Positions 12,330 through 24,850 of a stretch of DNA of 64,000 nt are shown piece by piece. The position numbers and the translations under genes were made by a program. The stretch is from positions 186,001 to 250,000 of the forward strand of contig LATX02000227.1 of NCBI GenBank assembly GCA_001466705.2. The letters are read 5' to 3'. The notes under the pieces are model-generated. The model had not been told where the DNA came from and did no database searches. It worked only from the letters and a program-made list of their open reading frames with translations. Numbering within the stretch: the stretch's first letter is position 1; each line of letters starts with the position of its first letter. Source of the DNA: Moniliophthora roreri. Lineage: Eukaryota > Basidiomycota > Agaricomycetes > Agaricales > Marasmiaceae.

Positions 12330-13600
12330 GAGCCTGCAACTCAGACCCGCTGAAGGCATAGTATCAACCTCATTTGTCCTTCTGATACCAGGCCACTCAC
12401 TTGAACTGAAGGAACAAGGCTCTTCTGGCAGTGAACTGCAATAGATTCTCCATGCACATGACTCTGATCAAGTTCATTCAGCCCTTTGAGTGCTCAAGAA
12501 AACAAATGCTTTGGCAGGGTTTGGTTCATTAGCCATCTCTTCATACTGTGACTGGGCACCACTGTGTCCAATGAGAGAAGCAAACTGGCAGCAGCCTGAT
12601 CATAATGTATTCTAAAGATAGAGATCTGAAGGCAAACAATCTTAGCCAGACTCAAGAGTTGAGCAGGTGAGTAGAGACCTCATAGCCAAGCCTCAACAAT
12701 CAATTATCACAGCATTTTATTTCTGCATACTTCAGTCTGGAGATCACAGCTAAGATCCTCAAAACATTTGACCAACCAATACTACCTTCCATTCCTGATC
12801 TTCTCACTTGAGCTCTGTAGGGGGCTAGGGACAATGTGGTGTCATTAATTTAAGAGGCTTTAGAGGATGTTCATTTGTTTCACACTTTATTTTCTTGTTA
12901 ATCATTAGTCTGATTATTGCTTAGCCATCTAGAATTATGAAAACTTTTAATCCAATTATTGATCTTCAGACTTGGCTGACTAATTGGTTTCTGTTGGAAA
13001 GCACAATCATGAATGCAATAGTTTCTGTCAAGTATAGGTTTAGTTTTCCTATCCATGTTCTCATTGTAATTTGATATCTTATGAGTTATCTCTAGATTAG
13101 GTAGGTAGAGTTAGGTCAGCACCAATAGCATAGCAGAGGTTCAAATTTCACATTGAAGACTACAGGAAACACACAAGATCATACAAGTTATGGGTTTCAG
13201 TACAATAATACTGATGATATTACTGCTACTTGTAATGTTGACCTTTCTCACTCATTCAATTTCCATCAAGTTGCATGATATCTTGATAGAGTATAAAAAT
13301 AACCACTCTTGCTGTGTAATTTAGCACAAAGTAAATTGAAGAGTATAAATAGTGAGGCTTTATCTATTGCATCCCTCACACCATGACTGTGCACCATGTC
13401 TAACTCCTCTGTACAGAAGAAGATATTGCAATTTTTACTACAACTACCAATATTCTGGGTGAATCTCACTCTATGTTTTCTCTTTCTGCCAGTTTCCCCT
13501 TTCTAAGTGCACTGAAGATGCTCAAAAATCTATGCCTCTATTATGAAACATGAGGCCTGTAGTGCCAAAATACCCTGAAAAAAAAGGTATATAAATTCTT
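12330..13600 (+). pseudogene. truncated copy of the 7-TM cassette (upstream region plus exon 1)
   Basis: The segment starts with GAGCCTGCAACTCA, the same phrase that opens the cassettes at 21.97 and 50.51 kb, and runs collinear with them. At about 13398 it has the start of exon 1 (MSNSS...), but one base is missing relative to the other copies, which shifts the frame. Similarity ends about 13.6 kb, and the later exons are absent. I therefore call it a dead 5' fragment. Confidence 0.65.
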
Positions 13601-16522
13601 AATTCTCAGTTTTGTTTTGTGAGCTAGTTTGGCATGGTTCACTGTTACCACAACATTAAGAATAATTCCCAGCATCTCACTTGGTAGTTCAGAGATAAAT
13701 GCCTTCAAAACAACTTCTCAAATTGAGATTTGTGTTTGTATTTGTAAATATTTTCTTGAGTATGTGGTTTTATTAATCACTTCAAAAGCAAAAATTGGTA
13801 ACTAAGGTTCAACCAGAAACTGCCCAAAGAATAAAATTCTTCTAAGTGAGAACAAAGGTACCTCTTGTACCTGAATATAGCCCTCTTAGCTATTTTCTGC
13901 AATGGTTCTCAAGAGGACAAATCTTCTAGACACTGGTAGCCTGAAACCCTCTCTGATTCACATTGAAACACCAGACTATACTAATGTACATTAGTTACCC
14001 TCTTATAAAGTAAACTGATCCAATGATTGTCTTATCAGAAAACATGCCTCTTGTGGTTGAATCCTGGCTGGTGAAATATTGGACAGACAACTGAGAAGCT
14101 GGCTGTATGGCAGCCATGATACCAACTAAAATATTTATAGTGAACCACACACCATATATACAATGTCCAGGCTAAAGCTTAGTAACATATTCAGATGAGA
14201 ACTACAACATGATACATGTGAAAACTCTACAGAAAAAGACAGTCCCACCATAGAGCAACCCACATAGCAGCTACTTGAGGGCATTATGTAGCAGATTCAT
14301 TGTTGTGGCCTCACTATGGGTCCATGTGCTAATTCATGTGATGGTCATGGAGGACCAGTGTCATAGGTCTGTCACAGGCAGCCATCAAACTGCTTCCATG
14401 TGTCTCCTAGCTGTGGAACAAAGGCTAGTGTAGGAAGGGGCTTAGAGGAAAGAAAGGCAGTGCTAGAGTAGTGGCTGGCAATAGGAAAGACAAGAGATGT
14501 GCATGTTATTCCAAATGGGTGAGTAATTGTTCATTGTACAACCATTAATAGAGATGCTGATCCATTGATTAACTGCTTCAGTCATTATTTTGGCAAGTCA
14601 GAGTACAGGTTATGGTGCATTGTGTTTCTAGTTCCCCTCACTGCTCATTTGTTATCTTCCAGATTTACTATTATATTAAGTATCACTATGAGCAAATGGA
14701 ATGCAGTCTTGACACTAAGTCACAGTTGCTTCCCTTGGATCATTCACTAGTCTCAAGTACTTGGGGCCATGGGAAGTCATGGTCCCATGACATCATGCAT
14801 TGTAAATGTGCTGCAAGTTTCATAAGGCTGTCCTGGCAGATGAGGGTAAGTCAAGCAAGGTTCTGATCTTACGTGGATATATTATTCCTTCAGAAGAGTT
14901 TATTCCTTGAAAATAAATAGCAACAAGCTGGATGGGAGTAGGGAAAAAATGCAAACAGAAGATAGGTATACCCTACTATGCATTGGGTCATGGGACTATG
15001 ACTTTCTGTGGCCCTGAGTATATTGCAGTTGTGTATGTTTATAGCCTTTTGAAAAGGAACAGTCATTGCATCCACATTTTTGCTTGCCAACCCATTGTCA
15101 CATTCATTATTTATCTCAGAACCCCATCTTCTTGAATGTTCCAGCTTCTAAAACTTAAGATGGTGCTTGCCATACAGAATGAGCATGGCCTACACAACAA
15201 AAGATTATATCACATAAAATGAAACATCAAAGGAGAATACTCACTAACAACATGCTGCTTTTACCATCACCACAACTGGTTTGGTTGTGATGTGTGACCC
15301 TATGATTATCTTGATAGACAACATTCATATGCATACTAGAGTTACAGAAGCACATGTATGAATGAGAATAAATGCTATTTATTTACAACTGAGCTTCCTT
15401 ATAGCCATACAGCACAACTCAATGCCTGGTTCAGTCAGTATGGAATTACTATTCTTGTTGATGTTCCAGGTGTTGGCAAAACCAAATCTGTATTAGGTGA
15501 GATTCAAGGCAATTCACCTGATGGAAATATCTTTCATCAATAAATCTTGCTACAGATGCATGTTGCTCTCCTTCCTCCATTGTCTTTTTGTTGGAAATAC
15601 ACCTTACTTCCATGTGGATCATCAAATATCTCATTGACAAGCTCATTTCTTATCTATGTTTTCCTTGTGTCTCATATCTGTCTATCTATATGATTGGATA
15701 TTAGTAAATCTGTTTCCTTCAGCTTTGTCTTAATCTCCAACAGCATAGGTATCTTGCTGTGATTTTTTTATCTTGTCTAGTCCACATCTTATAGATCTCT
15801 CTTAGGCCCATTATTGTCCTGTCATCATTGATATGATAGGTATCATCTTGAGCTTGAATAAAGCCTCTAAGAGTAAATAAAATATGTTCAAAGATTAAAA
15901 TTATCCTCTTGACAGACCATTATACATTCAACTATAGGTATGTCTCTTTAGAAATGATACTCTATGGTCTCTACAGCTCTCAGAATGTTCAATATACAGT
16001 ATTTAGTGTCTATAAGTGACTTGGTACCCATATGAGGCATACTGTAAGTCCAAACAGCTTATAACATGGTACCATCAAGTGTATAATAGGTTTTAACTGA
16101 CTACTTGGGCTCACATCAGTTCTTCTTCCATTTCCATACTTATCATCTCCTCAACTAATAAATATGCAACAGCTAGAGAAACTGTAGAGAAAACAGTAAG
16201 TTTCATCTTTTATTCAATATTTTGTAAGTTCTTAATCATATATGCAGATGCTGGGGTTCTAATGTGAACACCAGCACAATTCACCAGCATCTACTACCTG
16301 CCCAGTGGCCCATAGTGCTATGGTGCCATCTTCTCCAACTTTAGCAGCACATGCACAGAATGCTAGTTGACAAAATGTTATAGCAAACAAAGCCAAGCAT
16401 GCCACTTTAATGAACACTCTGTCTTCAGAATCCTTACCATCCAGCTCTACACAACCAGCACTAACACCAGCAGAGATACAAGCATGACTGGAGCATGAAG
16501 ATCTTGAAGCTATAGGTCATAC
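13600..16522. other. CG-poor repeat DNA, no convincing gene
   Basis: About 14438-14570 is a decayed copy of 39543-39680; both contain GGTGAGTAATTGTTC and GCTGATCCATT. A 61-residue frame at 15358-15543 contains PGVGKTKS, which resembles a nucleotide-binding P-loop, but nothing else of such a protein is visible. The rest shows no recognisable structure. Confidence 0.45.
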
Positions 16523-16728
16523 TGTATCCTCTATCAAGGCCTGTGAGTGGTAACCAATAGGATAGGCATAAGATACAAGGCCATTAAGGCAGAGTGAGCA
16601 CAATAAGATGGTAGATTTTAAGATATGTTCTTTGTACATGTGTGGCAAGATATATGTATGCTGGTCATGGACTAGAGATCAAGATTATAGCATGACAATT
16701 AAATAGTAGATATCATAGGTTCCTTACA
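16523..16728 (-). repeat. 3' LTR of the gag-only element
   Basis: 206 bp, TGTATCCTCT...CCTTACA on the plus strand. It has the same length as its partner at 19308-19513 and differs from it mainly by transitions. Confidence 0.8.
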
Positions 16729-17355
16729 CTCTCTCCAGCCAAACCAGCAATAGACTGGTTTGAAGAAGGGATTAACCAATAAGATACAATGGGAATGAGG
16801 GAATAAAGGTATGTGTGCACTAGATTATAGGTTGTTGGTAGTGTCAATAAGGGAAATGTGGGGCTCACTCCAGTTACTATAGCAAAGCTACTAGGATTGC
16901 TAGCATTAGTGCCTTGCATGACAACTCTCCCACTAGGCACAGCTACTGGGGTATGGGTATGCAATACTGCCACTAGACAAGCTGATTTTCTTGTCTACAT
17001 GCCTATAAAAGGAGTTGTGCTTTTCCCCATGTTCCAATTTGAGTACTCTTTGTATGATGTTGTTTATGCTAGAATCCTCAGCACTGATCCCAAATTTAGT
17101 GATTTCCTTTCAAAAATTCTCTGGTATTTGTTGCATGAGTGCAATTTTGAATGAATATATGTCAGGCAGTACCAGCATTATTTCTGCAAAGTCTCAAAGG
17201 TCAGAAAATAGCTTTTCAATTCCTCCTCCTGGCTGATATTCAATGTTGTTGAACATTATTCACACAGATAATGTGGTCATGTTGATGAATTGATTAAACA
17301 GGCCTCTGAACACCTGCATAAATGTATACTTGTATTCATTTGGATCCATCCCCCA

Positions 17356-18615
17356 TTAGTATGTTGATGGTACCCTATTGACTGTAGACTCAAACCAAGC
17401 TTTTGCATCTCTGTCAAGGCATGTGCTGAGTAGTGTTGTTCTACTCTGGTCTTCAGCTGATATTACCCATTGTCCTTTGTTCGTCTTAACCAATGGGGGT
17501 CCCACTAATCCACCTAGTTTGCAATAAAACACAAATTGACAAATGAATTTGTTGAATGCTGTGCTTGCTTTCCCTTTGTAGATCGACATTTTAGGTATTG
17601 ATGATGTAGTGTTCTTCTGTCCCTTCTGATCTGTGGATTGGACCTTTGAAGAATAAAGACTCCATTCTATGAAGGTAGCTAACATGTTGTACACTCATTC
17701 CTTCTGGTTGTGCACTTGTCCTATCAGCAGGTTGTACTTAAATATAGACAGCATATCCAAAGGTACATGCTCTTCTGGAATGTCTCTAAAGATGGTACCT
17801 TCACACTTTGGCTATCAGTTTCCATCTTCAGAATTGTCATCTTCTAGCAGCACATATCCTTCTCCAGGTCCACCAGAGAGTTTACCACTGCTGCCTCTGC
17901 CCATTCCTCTAGAGAAGCTGTAATTCCCTTGTCCCATTGGCAGTCAAGGTGAATTATCTTGACTAGGTCTATTCCCTCTACTGCCTCCATTTCCTTCTGG
18001 GTCTCCTCCTGGATTGCCACCAGGTGGTCCCCTGAACCCATGAGGGTTTGAGCCTCTATGACCTGCATTTCCTCTATTTCCCAATAGTTGGTTATGGCAT
18101 TTTTCTTGGTTAGAGTTGCTAGGTGGTTGCTGGCTAGGCAGCAGTGGTAGTAGAGAAGGAGCTGATCCAGTGGTGAAAGAGCCTGATGGGTCAGAAGGTT
18201 TCACTTCTGAGTATGAGAATGGTGCTGGATGACTTGGAGTATACAGTGTCTCTGGTTGAGAGGATTCATAGGCACCCATAGGTCCCTTCATATGTGATAT
18301 TTGTAGGGGAGTCTTGGCTCCTCTCATTGCGACAAATGGCAATTCAGATGCTTCAGAAAATCTTGCAGATTTGAATTTAGAGGTTGATATTGTTGGCAGC
18401 ACAAACCTTGCTTTTGGTTGGAGCTATTGAAAAGTATTACTGTGATAAGCATACTGCTTATCAATCTCCTGAGGTAGTTGTTCCACAGATGGAGTGGTAT
18501 AGGTAGTGTTAAGAGCAGCAATTCTGCTCAGGTTATTATCATAAGCCTTCTCAGTCATAAAGTAGAAGTATGCTGAAATTGGATTGAATTGCAAGAGTAG
18601 TATGGTTTTGTCCAA
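17356..18615 (-). pseudogene. retrotransposon gag protein remnant
   Basis: Read on the minus strand, 18615-18424 and 18402-17944 give a low-complexity region rich in Pro, Ser, Gly and Arg (repeated RG, GNPGG). It is followed at 17694-17356 by a capsid-like stretch with FNKFICQFVFYC and LLSTCLDRDAKAWFE, which matches the usual Ty3-type gag pattern. Upstream (about 18.6-19.06 kb, minus) the sequence could encode a Glu/Lys-rich coiled coil. The pieces are in different frames and no zinc knuckle or pol follows, so the protein is broken. It lies wholly between the LTRs at 16.5 and 19.3 kb. Confidence 0.65.
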
Positions 18616-19307
18616 TGCTTGTGTATTAACATTAATAGCAATGTTACTCTTCTCACATCACATAGGAATATCCTCCAGCTTATTGACAATCTCAACCACC
18701 CTAGCCTCTCCTTTCTCTACATCAGAAGGACTCTGTCCTTCTTCCCTTTCTCTCCATGCTTCTACTCTGGGCATCCACACCTTAATCTCTTCTACTATGT
18801 TCTTTGTCTGACCCATGACATCTACTATTTGTGATGCTGTCTTGTTCAGCCTGCTTTCTACATCCTCAAATTCCTCCTGTATGGCTGCTTTTCTTCTCCT
18901 TGCCAGCCTCCTTTGTCATGTTCATTCATCCCTCACATCCTCTAAGTCAGCCTTGGCATCTATTAGTCATATCTTCAGCTGTTTCACAATCTCCAGCTCT
19001 CCTCCATTGAGTTCACTCTTCTCAAGTTTCATGTTATCACTTAAACTTTCTTCTTAGCATTGCTAACAGGTTCTAGGTATTCCTCTGGGACTTCATCATT
19101 GATAAAGAAGTCAGTGCCTGGTGGAGAAGCAGATTGAATGGATTGCATTGCAACAAAAGGTCTTTCATCTTTGTCCACATGTGACATTGAAGTCTGAGGT
19201 CAAGTTCAATTCTTTGGCCTGAATTGTTGGACATCTATATCAAATTGTTGCCATGTCAGTTTCTATTCTTGTATCCTACCTTTTTGATGCTCAAAAATAT
19301 GACATGC

Positions 19308-19513
19308 TGTATCCTCTATCAAGGCCCATGAGTGGTAACCAGTAGAATAGGTGTAAGGTACAAGGCCATTAAGGCAGATTGAGCACAACAAGATGGTATA
19401 TTTTAAGATATGTTCTTTGTACATGTGTGGCAAGATATATGTACACCAGTTATGGACCGGAGATCAAGATAATAGCATGACAATTAGATAGTGGATATCA
19501 TAGGTTTCTTACA
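19308..19513 (-). repeat. 5' LTR of the gag-only element
   Basis: 206 bp, partner of 16523-16728. Transcription in the gag direction would start here and run to lower coordinates. Confidence 0.8.
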
Positions 19514-19519
19514 CCATAT

Positions 19520-20011
19520 GTGCAGAGTTGGCAAAGTATGAGGCAATTGCAGTCTTGGACCCAGATGATCCAAAGATGGAGGATTTTGACATTGTGAACT
19601 ATTGGCAGGTGAGATACATATGACATTACTTACTACCATGCACTGATCCTCAAGTAGAAATGGCAAACTGAATTCCTGCTTCTTTGGTGAATTGCACTTG
19701 ACATGCTACCCACTCAGGCATCTGCTGTGCCATGTGAATGGGTGTTTTCTTCTAGTAAAGAGACAGACACTTTATGGTGTCAGTCTCTGGAGGTGACAAA
19801 GATGGAAATTTTGCAAATATTGAAGTTCATTTATTGTTCAGACCAACTTGATTTCAACTATGATGTCATGCATACAGAGGAAGAGTTACTTGAGCTCGCC
19901 TCCAATGTGTACCCTGGTACAGTTGATGACCTTCTTTCTAATGGCAATATTCAAGATTTACTTAAACTCTTTGATACTTCTAATACCTCTAATGCTATGA
20001 CACAGTCCTAA
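19520..20011 (+). pseudogene. C-terminal end of a hAT-family transposase
   Basis: After the LTR element, the plus strand reads ELAKYEAIAVLDPDD...FDIVNYWQ, then a probable intron (GTGAGATACAT...CAAGTAG). It then reads a stretch ending in MLPTQASAVPCEWVFSSSKET and LEVTKMEILQILKF, with a stop at 20009-20011. This is the hAT C-terminal dimerisation region, where the family typically has SAVPCERVFSS. Glu-Arg is Glu-Trp here (CGG to TGG is possible). The catalytic core and N-terminal zinc finger are not recognisable upstream. The LTR element sits directly against the remnant and may have cut the gene. Confidence 0.7.
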
Positions 20012-20114
20012 TACATACTATGTTCAATGTCTATAGTTACTTTACTTGCAATGTAAATACCTTTCCCTCCATGCACATTGGTGCTCACATAACTATATGT
20101 CATGTAGTTGAGAT

Positions 20115-21438
20115 ATGGTATTCATCATTTCACTCTATATTCTTGTTCATCAACAAGATTGCCCAAATAGAGTGCTCTATATGTTCTTCACCATAGTACT
20201 TTTCACTCTGACAAGTGCATATATTATTGTGGAGACCTTTACCTATGCCTACCAAGCAACTCTGGAGTTTACATTTACCACAAATCAGGATTGGGCATCA
20301 TTTTTGGCATATTTGTACCATGGTAATGCAAAAACAATTATAGTGTATGTAAGGGAAGTTAATTTTCATAGACTTGTCATAACTAATAGTGGTCTAGTGG
20401 CTTTGGACAAATTCTGTGACTATTCTTGGTGTAAGCCCATTTTGTTTGTGCATTTGAATTTACTGGCTAATCCATTTGAGATAGGACTATAGCAGATTTG
20501 ATGCTAGTGTGTCCCTTACAGTAATCCTGCCTTATGAATTCCCACACTTACTCTTGAGTCTACTCAGCTCCACCACTGCTATGTGATATGGGGCTCATCC
20601 CAATGGATTGCATTTCCATTTATCTTTATGATACTTTCACTAGCTAGTAAGTATTCCTTCAGTTTAGTTGCATTACTGTGCTCATTCTGGCACTGATACT
20701 AGTCTGTGAAATTGTTGCCTCTGCATTTGTAGTCATTGGTTCTAGCAACACTGCTGATCCAGCAAAAGTGCAGATATTTCTACAGGGTGATACTATAGAC
20801 ACTGCATTCTGGCTTGCAGAGATGGTATCAATATCATTTTGACATTGCTCACAGGTCAGTCCTGGCAGATCTGTGAAAACTAGACATTGACTTACTTTCT
20901 GCAGCTGGTTGCATATGGTGGATCAGCAGAGAAGCATGTAGACATATGAGACCTGCTATTAAAACCAAGTATAACACAATTGTAGCTATCATGTATGTTT
21001 TTCAACTCTCCCTCAGTTTAGACTCATTCTCACTTGACTTGTCAGCCTTGAGAGTGAAATTGTCTATCCTATCTTCCTTACTACTAGTGCTATTTACACC
21101 TTATTGGGTGATCCAGATGGTCAGGATTTAAACCCTTTTTTACTCTTTCTTATCACATATCAAGTTGCTGTATGTTCAACATTTCTTGTTTTGTCATCAA
21201 CTGACTTAATATGCCTCTACAGGGAATTGCCCCAACATTGATTATTATATGTGCAGCTGGAGGCAAGACTGTTGAGCACACAAACATGAATCAAATTTTG
21301 TCAAGTCTTCACTTTGCTAACAGTGCAGTTCCTGGATCTGGGAATTCAGATCCCAGATCACATATACAGACAATTGACATTGAGGGGGGCCTATCTGCAG
21401 AGAGAATTCAAAATCCAGGCAAGAAAATGTCTACATAG
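20115..21438 (+). pseudogene. 7-TM family copy lacking exons 1 and 2
   Basis: Exons corresponding to transmembrane segments 2 onward are present: LYILVHQQDCPNRVLYMFF and SAYIIVETF, then HHCYVIWG, then CEIVASAFVVIG, then the C-terminal exon GIAPTLIIICAAGG at 21211-21438. Exon 1 and the 19-nt micro-exon found in the other copies are missing upstream. In the fifth exon two bases are lost (GAGATGGTATC where the relatives have GAGATGGGTGTTA), which breaks the frame. The Arg of RCYxIW is His (CGC to CAC). It is the upstream neighbour of the better copy at 22972. Confidence 0.7.
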
Positions 21439-21959
21439 ATTGTCTTAGTATCTGTTGCATAAACCTGGTTTGTGAATTCCATGTAGAAAATCTAAACATA
21501 ATACATATCAGAGTCTCAGTAACTAGTGTAGACAAGTAGAGCATTCAGATGATGTTGAGAATGTTTTGGCATTTGCAGAGCCTGAGACAAGATGTTCAGA
21601 GATGAAAATAATCAAGATGGATGTACAAGTCACTTAGCTAACTGTGATTTTTGCAGCAAAAAACTTGCTGAGCATCTGGTGTTTCACTGGCATCCATTGG
21701 GACATTGGGTGCTTAGAATCTGAATGATTGATATAGAAGAAACAAAGGATACTATGTCAACTATGTATGCTTTTGAGTTGGGTTCTAGGGCAACTTTAAC
21801 ACCTAAATGTGCAGAATGGTGGGTGAGATGCTGAAAGTAACATTGTTTGTCATTTTTGTGGGTCCAGATGCTGTGGTAACCTGTTCTCAGTGGTCAAGAA
21901 ACAAGTTTGGAGTCTTGGGACAGGGTAATTATAGAAATGCCACCCAGCCACCATTTGAA

Positions 21960-24850
21960 TGAGAACAATGAGCCTGCAACTCAGTACCCATATCAACTGT
22001 TTTGATTCTCCCCTACTCTAATCTGTTGGTAGAGTATTTTCATTTATCCATCTGATTACCAGGTCACCCAATTGAGCCAAAGGAACAGGGATCTTCTGGC
22101 TGTGAAATCTGATTGATGACTCCTGCTCATATACATAACTCCAGAGCCCAGTCAAGTTCATTTGACCTTTTGAGCACTCAAGGAAATGAAAGCTTTGCTA
22201 TGGTTTGGGTACCATATTCAACAAGGCAAGCAAACTGGCAGCAGCCTCATCATGATACATTCTAAAGATAGAATTTCAAAGACTGATAATCAGTGCTTTT
22301 TTTTTTAGCCAGACTCAAGAACCAAGCAGATGAGTGAGGATCTCAGGCCAAGTCTCAATGATCAATCAATTATAACAGCATCTTTCTTTCTGCATACCTC
22401 AGTCAGCAGATTCCATCCAGTAGCTTTAGATGTTTAACAAACTGTTACTACCTTACATAAATCCTGATGATCTCACTCAAGCCCCAGAAAGGACTGAGGA
22501 CCATGTGGTGTTATCACTTTGGGAGTTTTTAGATTCAGAGGATTTTTCATCCATGTCACCATTGATTTGATCATTGCTCAGCTGGCCAGGATTACAGCAC
22601 AGCATTCAGTTTCCTATTCATGTTCTTATAGTAATTCAATATCCTGCAGTCATGTCAACACTAATGGCATAGCAGAGGTTCAAATTTCTCATTGAGGACT
22701 AGAGGAAATGTGTAGGATTATACAGGTTGCAAGGTTTCAGTGTAATGATGCTGATCTTTGACCAGCAATATTACTACTACTCCAGATGTTTGCTCCACTA
22801 CATCAACAACTTCCAGATTGATCTCATCACTCATGCAATGCTCATCTCACATGGCATCTTGATAGAGTCAAAAATAACTACTCTTTCTGTATGCTTTTGG
22901 CATAAAGGAAATTGAAGAGTATAAAAAGCAGAGCTCAGCATGTTGCATCTCTCATACTGTGACTGCATAACATGTCCAACTCCTCTGTAACAGAAGAAGA
23001 TGTTGCACCTTTTGATTCAACTACCAATATCCTGGTGCAGCCAATAGCAAATCTTACTGTATGTTTTCTTTTTCTGTCAGTTTCCATCTTCTCAGTGCCC
23101 TACTGTTTCTCTAGGTTATGTTTTATGTCCATGGTAAAGTCAAACACCTCAGCACAGTCACTATATGGATCTGACATGCAATCCATGCCAGGCATCTACA
23201 CAGTCCTATTCATTATCTCACTCCATATTCTCATCCACCGACAAGATCACCCAAACAGAGTGCTCTATATGTTCTTCACCACAGCTCTTTTTACCCTGAC
23301 AAGTGCATATATTGCTGTGGAAACCTTCTTTGATGCCTACCAAGCAACTTTGGAGTTTACATTTACCAAAAATCAAGATTGGGCATTATTTTTGGCATAT
23401 TTGTACCATAGTAATGCAAAGACAATCATGGCGTATGTAGGGAAGTTAATTATATGGACTTGTCATGACTAATAGTGTTCTAGGGGCTTTGACTATATTC
23501 TACCACTATGTTTAGTGTAAGCCTATTTTATTTGTGTATTTGAATTTACTGGCTAATCTATTTGAGATAGGACTATAGCAGATTTGATGCTAGTATGTTT
23601 CTCATAGTAATCCTGCCTTATGAACTCCTATGCTTACTCTTGAATCTACTCAGCTCCACCGCTGCTATGTGATATGGGGCTCATCCAAATGGATTGCATT
23701 CCCATTTATCTTTGTGATGCTTTCACTAGCTAGTAAGTCTTCCCTTAGTTCAGTTGCATTACTAAGCTCATTTTGGTGCTGGTACTAGTCTGTGAAATTG
23801 TTGCCTCTATATTTGTGATCATTGGTATTAGCAACTATGCTGATCCAGCAAAAGTTCAACTACTGCTTCAAGGCAGTACTATAGACACTGCATTCTGGCT
23901 TGCAGAGATGGGTGTTAATATCATTTTGACAATGCTCACAGGTCAGTCCTGGAAGATCTGTGAAAACCTGGCATTAGCTTACTTCCTGTAGCTGGTCGCA
24001 TATGGTGGATCAGCCAAGAAGCACAGAAATATTTGGGACCTGCTATTAAAACCAAGTATAATACAATTGTAGCTATTATGTATGTTTTCAACTCTCCTTT
24101 AATATTGGGGTCTCATTCTTACTTGACTTGTCAGCCTTGAGAGTGGAGTCCTCTATCCTATCTTCCTTACCACCTATGTTGTTTACCTTTTATTACTTGA
24201 TCCAGAGAGTACTGGTTCATTGCCTTTTAGTTTATTAACTGTCACATACCAAGTTGCTGTATGTTCAGCATTTCCTGTTTTGTTATCAACTAACTTGATA
24301 TGCTCTTACAGGGAATTGCTCCAACATTGATTATTATACGTGCAGCTGGAGGCAAGACTGTTGAACACACAAGCATGAACCAAGTTGTGTCAAGTCTTCA
24401 CTTTGCTCATGGTGCAGCTTCTGGATCTGGGAATTCAGATCCCAGATCACATATACAGACAATTGACATTGAGGGGGGCCTATCTGCAGAGAGAATTCAA
24501 AATCCAAGCAAGGAAATGTCTGCATAGATTGTCTTAGTATCTGTTGCATGAACCTTGTCTGTGAATTCCATGTACAGGGTCTAGACACTATACATATTGG
24601 GGCCTCAACAACTAGTGTAGATAGATAGAGCATTTAGATGATATTGAGTATGTTTTAGCATCTGCAGAGCCTGAAGCAGAGTGTTCAGAGATGAAAATGA
24701 TCAAGATGGGTGTACAAGTCACTCAGCCAGCTGTGATTTTTGCAGCTGAGCATCTGGTATTTTACTGGGATCTATTGGGACATTGGGTGCTTAGAATCTA
24801 AATGGTTGATATGGAAGAAACTAAGAAGACCAAGTCAACAATATGTGCTT
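21960..24850 (+). repeat. 7-TM gene cassette, copy A (about 2.9 kb)
   Basis: It begins at GAGCCTGCAACTCA and runs collinear with 50510-53500, including about 1 kb of upstream DNA, the gene, and about 320 bp of downstream DNA. Identity is high by eye, with mostly transition differences. The cassette therefore was duplicated as a unit rather than as a coding sequence alone. Confidence 0.75.
22972..24527 (+). CDS. multi-pass (probably 7-TM) fungal membrane protein, unknown function
   Basis: All exons of the family can be read with GT-AG borders. Exon 1 is 22972-23058 (MSNSSVTEEDVAPF...). A 19-nt micro-exon lies at 23115-23133. A long exon starts at about 23192 (IYTVLFIISLHILIH...). Then come an exon with RCYVIWGSSKWIAFPFIF, an exon with VLVCEIVASIFVIIG, one with AGRIWWIS, one with LESGVLYPIF, and a last exon with GIAPTLIIIRAAGG ending at 24525-24527. 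Hydrophobic segments alternate with short charged loops, giving a GPCR-like topology of about seven helices. The cytoplasmic tail is Ser/Gly-rich. Members of this family are common in Agaricomycetes, but no ligand or pathway is known to me. Unlike the other copies in CG-poor DNA it keeps the Arg of RCYxIW. One short exon before RCYVIW is uncertain. Confidence 0.55.

Larger units (their letters stand above)
16523..19513 (-). mobile_element. LTR retroelement carrying gag only
   Basis: Two 206-bp direct repeats (16523-16728 and 19308-19513), each TGTA...TACA, bracket 2579 bp of internal DNA. The internal DNA reads as a gag-like protein on the minus strand. On that strand a purine-rich tract (GGAGAGAG) lies just before the 3' LTR at 16729-16736, as expected for a polypurine tract. 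No protease, reverse transcriptase or integrase motif is present, so the element would need enzymes from a relative. The flanks are ...TCATAC and CCATAT..., consistent with a decayed target duplication but not decisive. Confidence 0.75.

Noticed and set aside
15358..15543. PGVGKTKS resembling a P-loop ATPase
   Set aside because: A single short motif in a 61-codon frame with no flanking domain; chance is likely.
16858..17236. Plus-strand frames inside the gag-only element
   Set aside because: They are antisense to the minus-strand element and show no domain.
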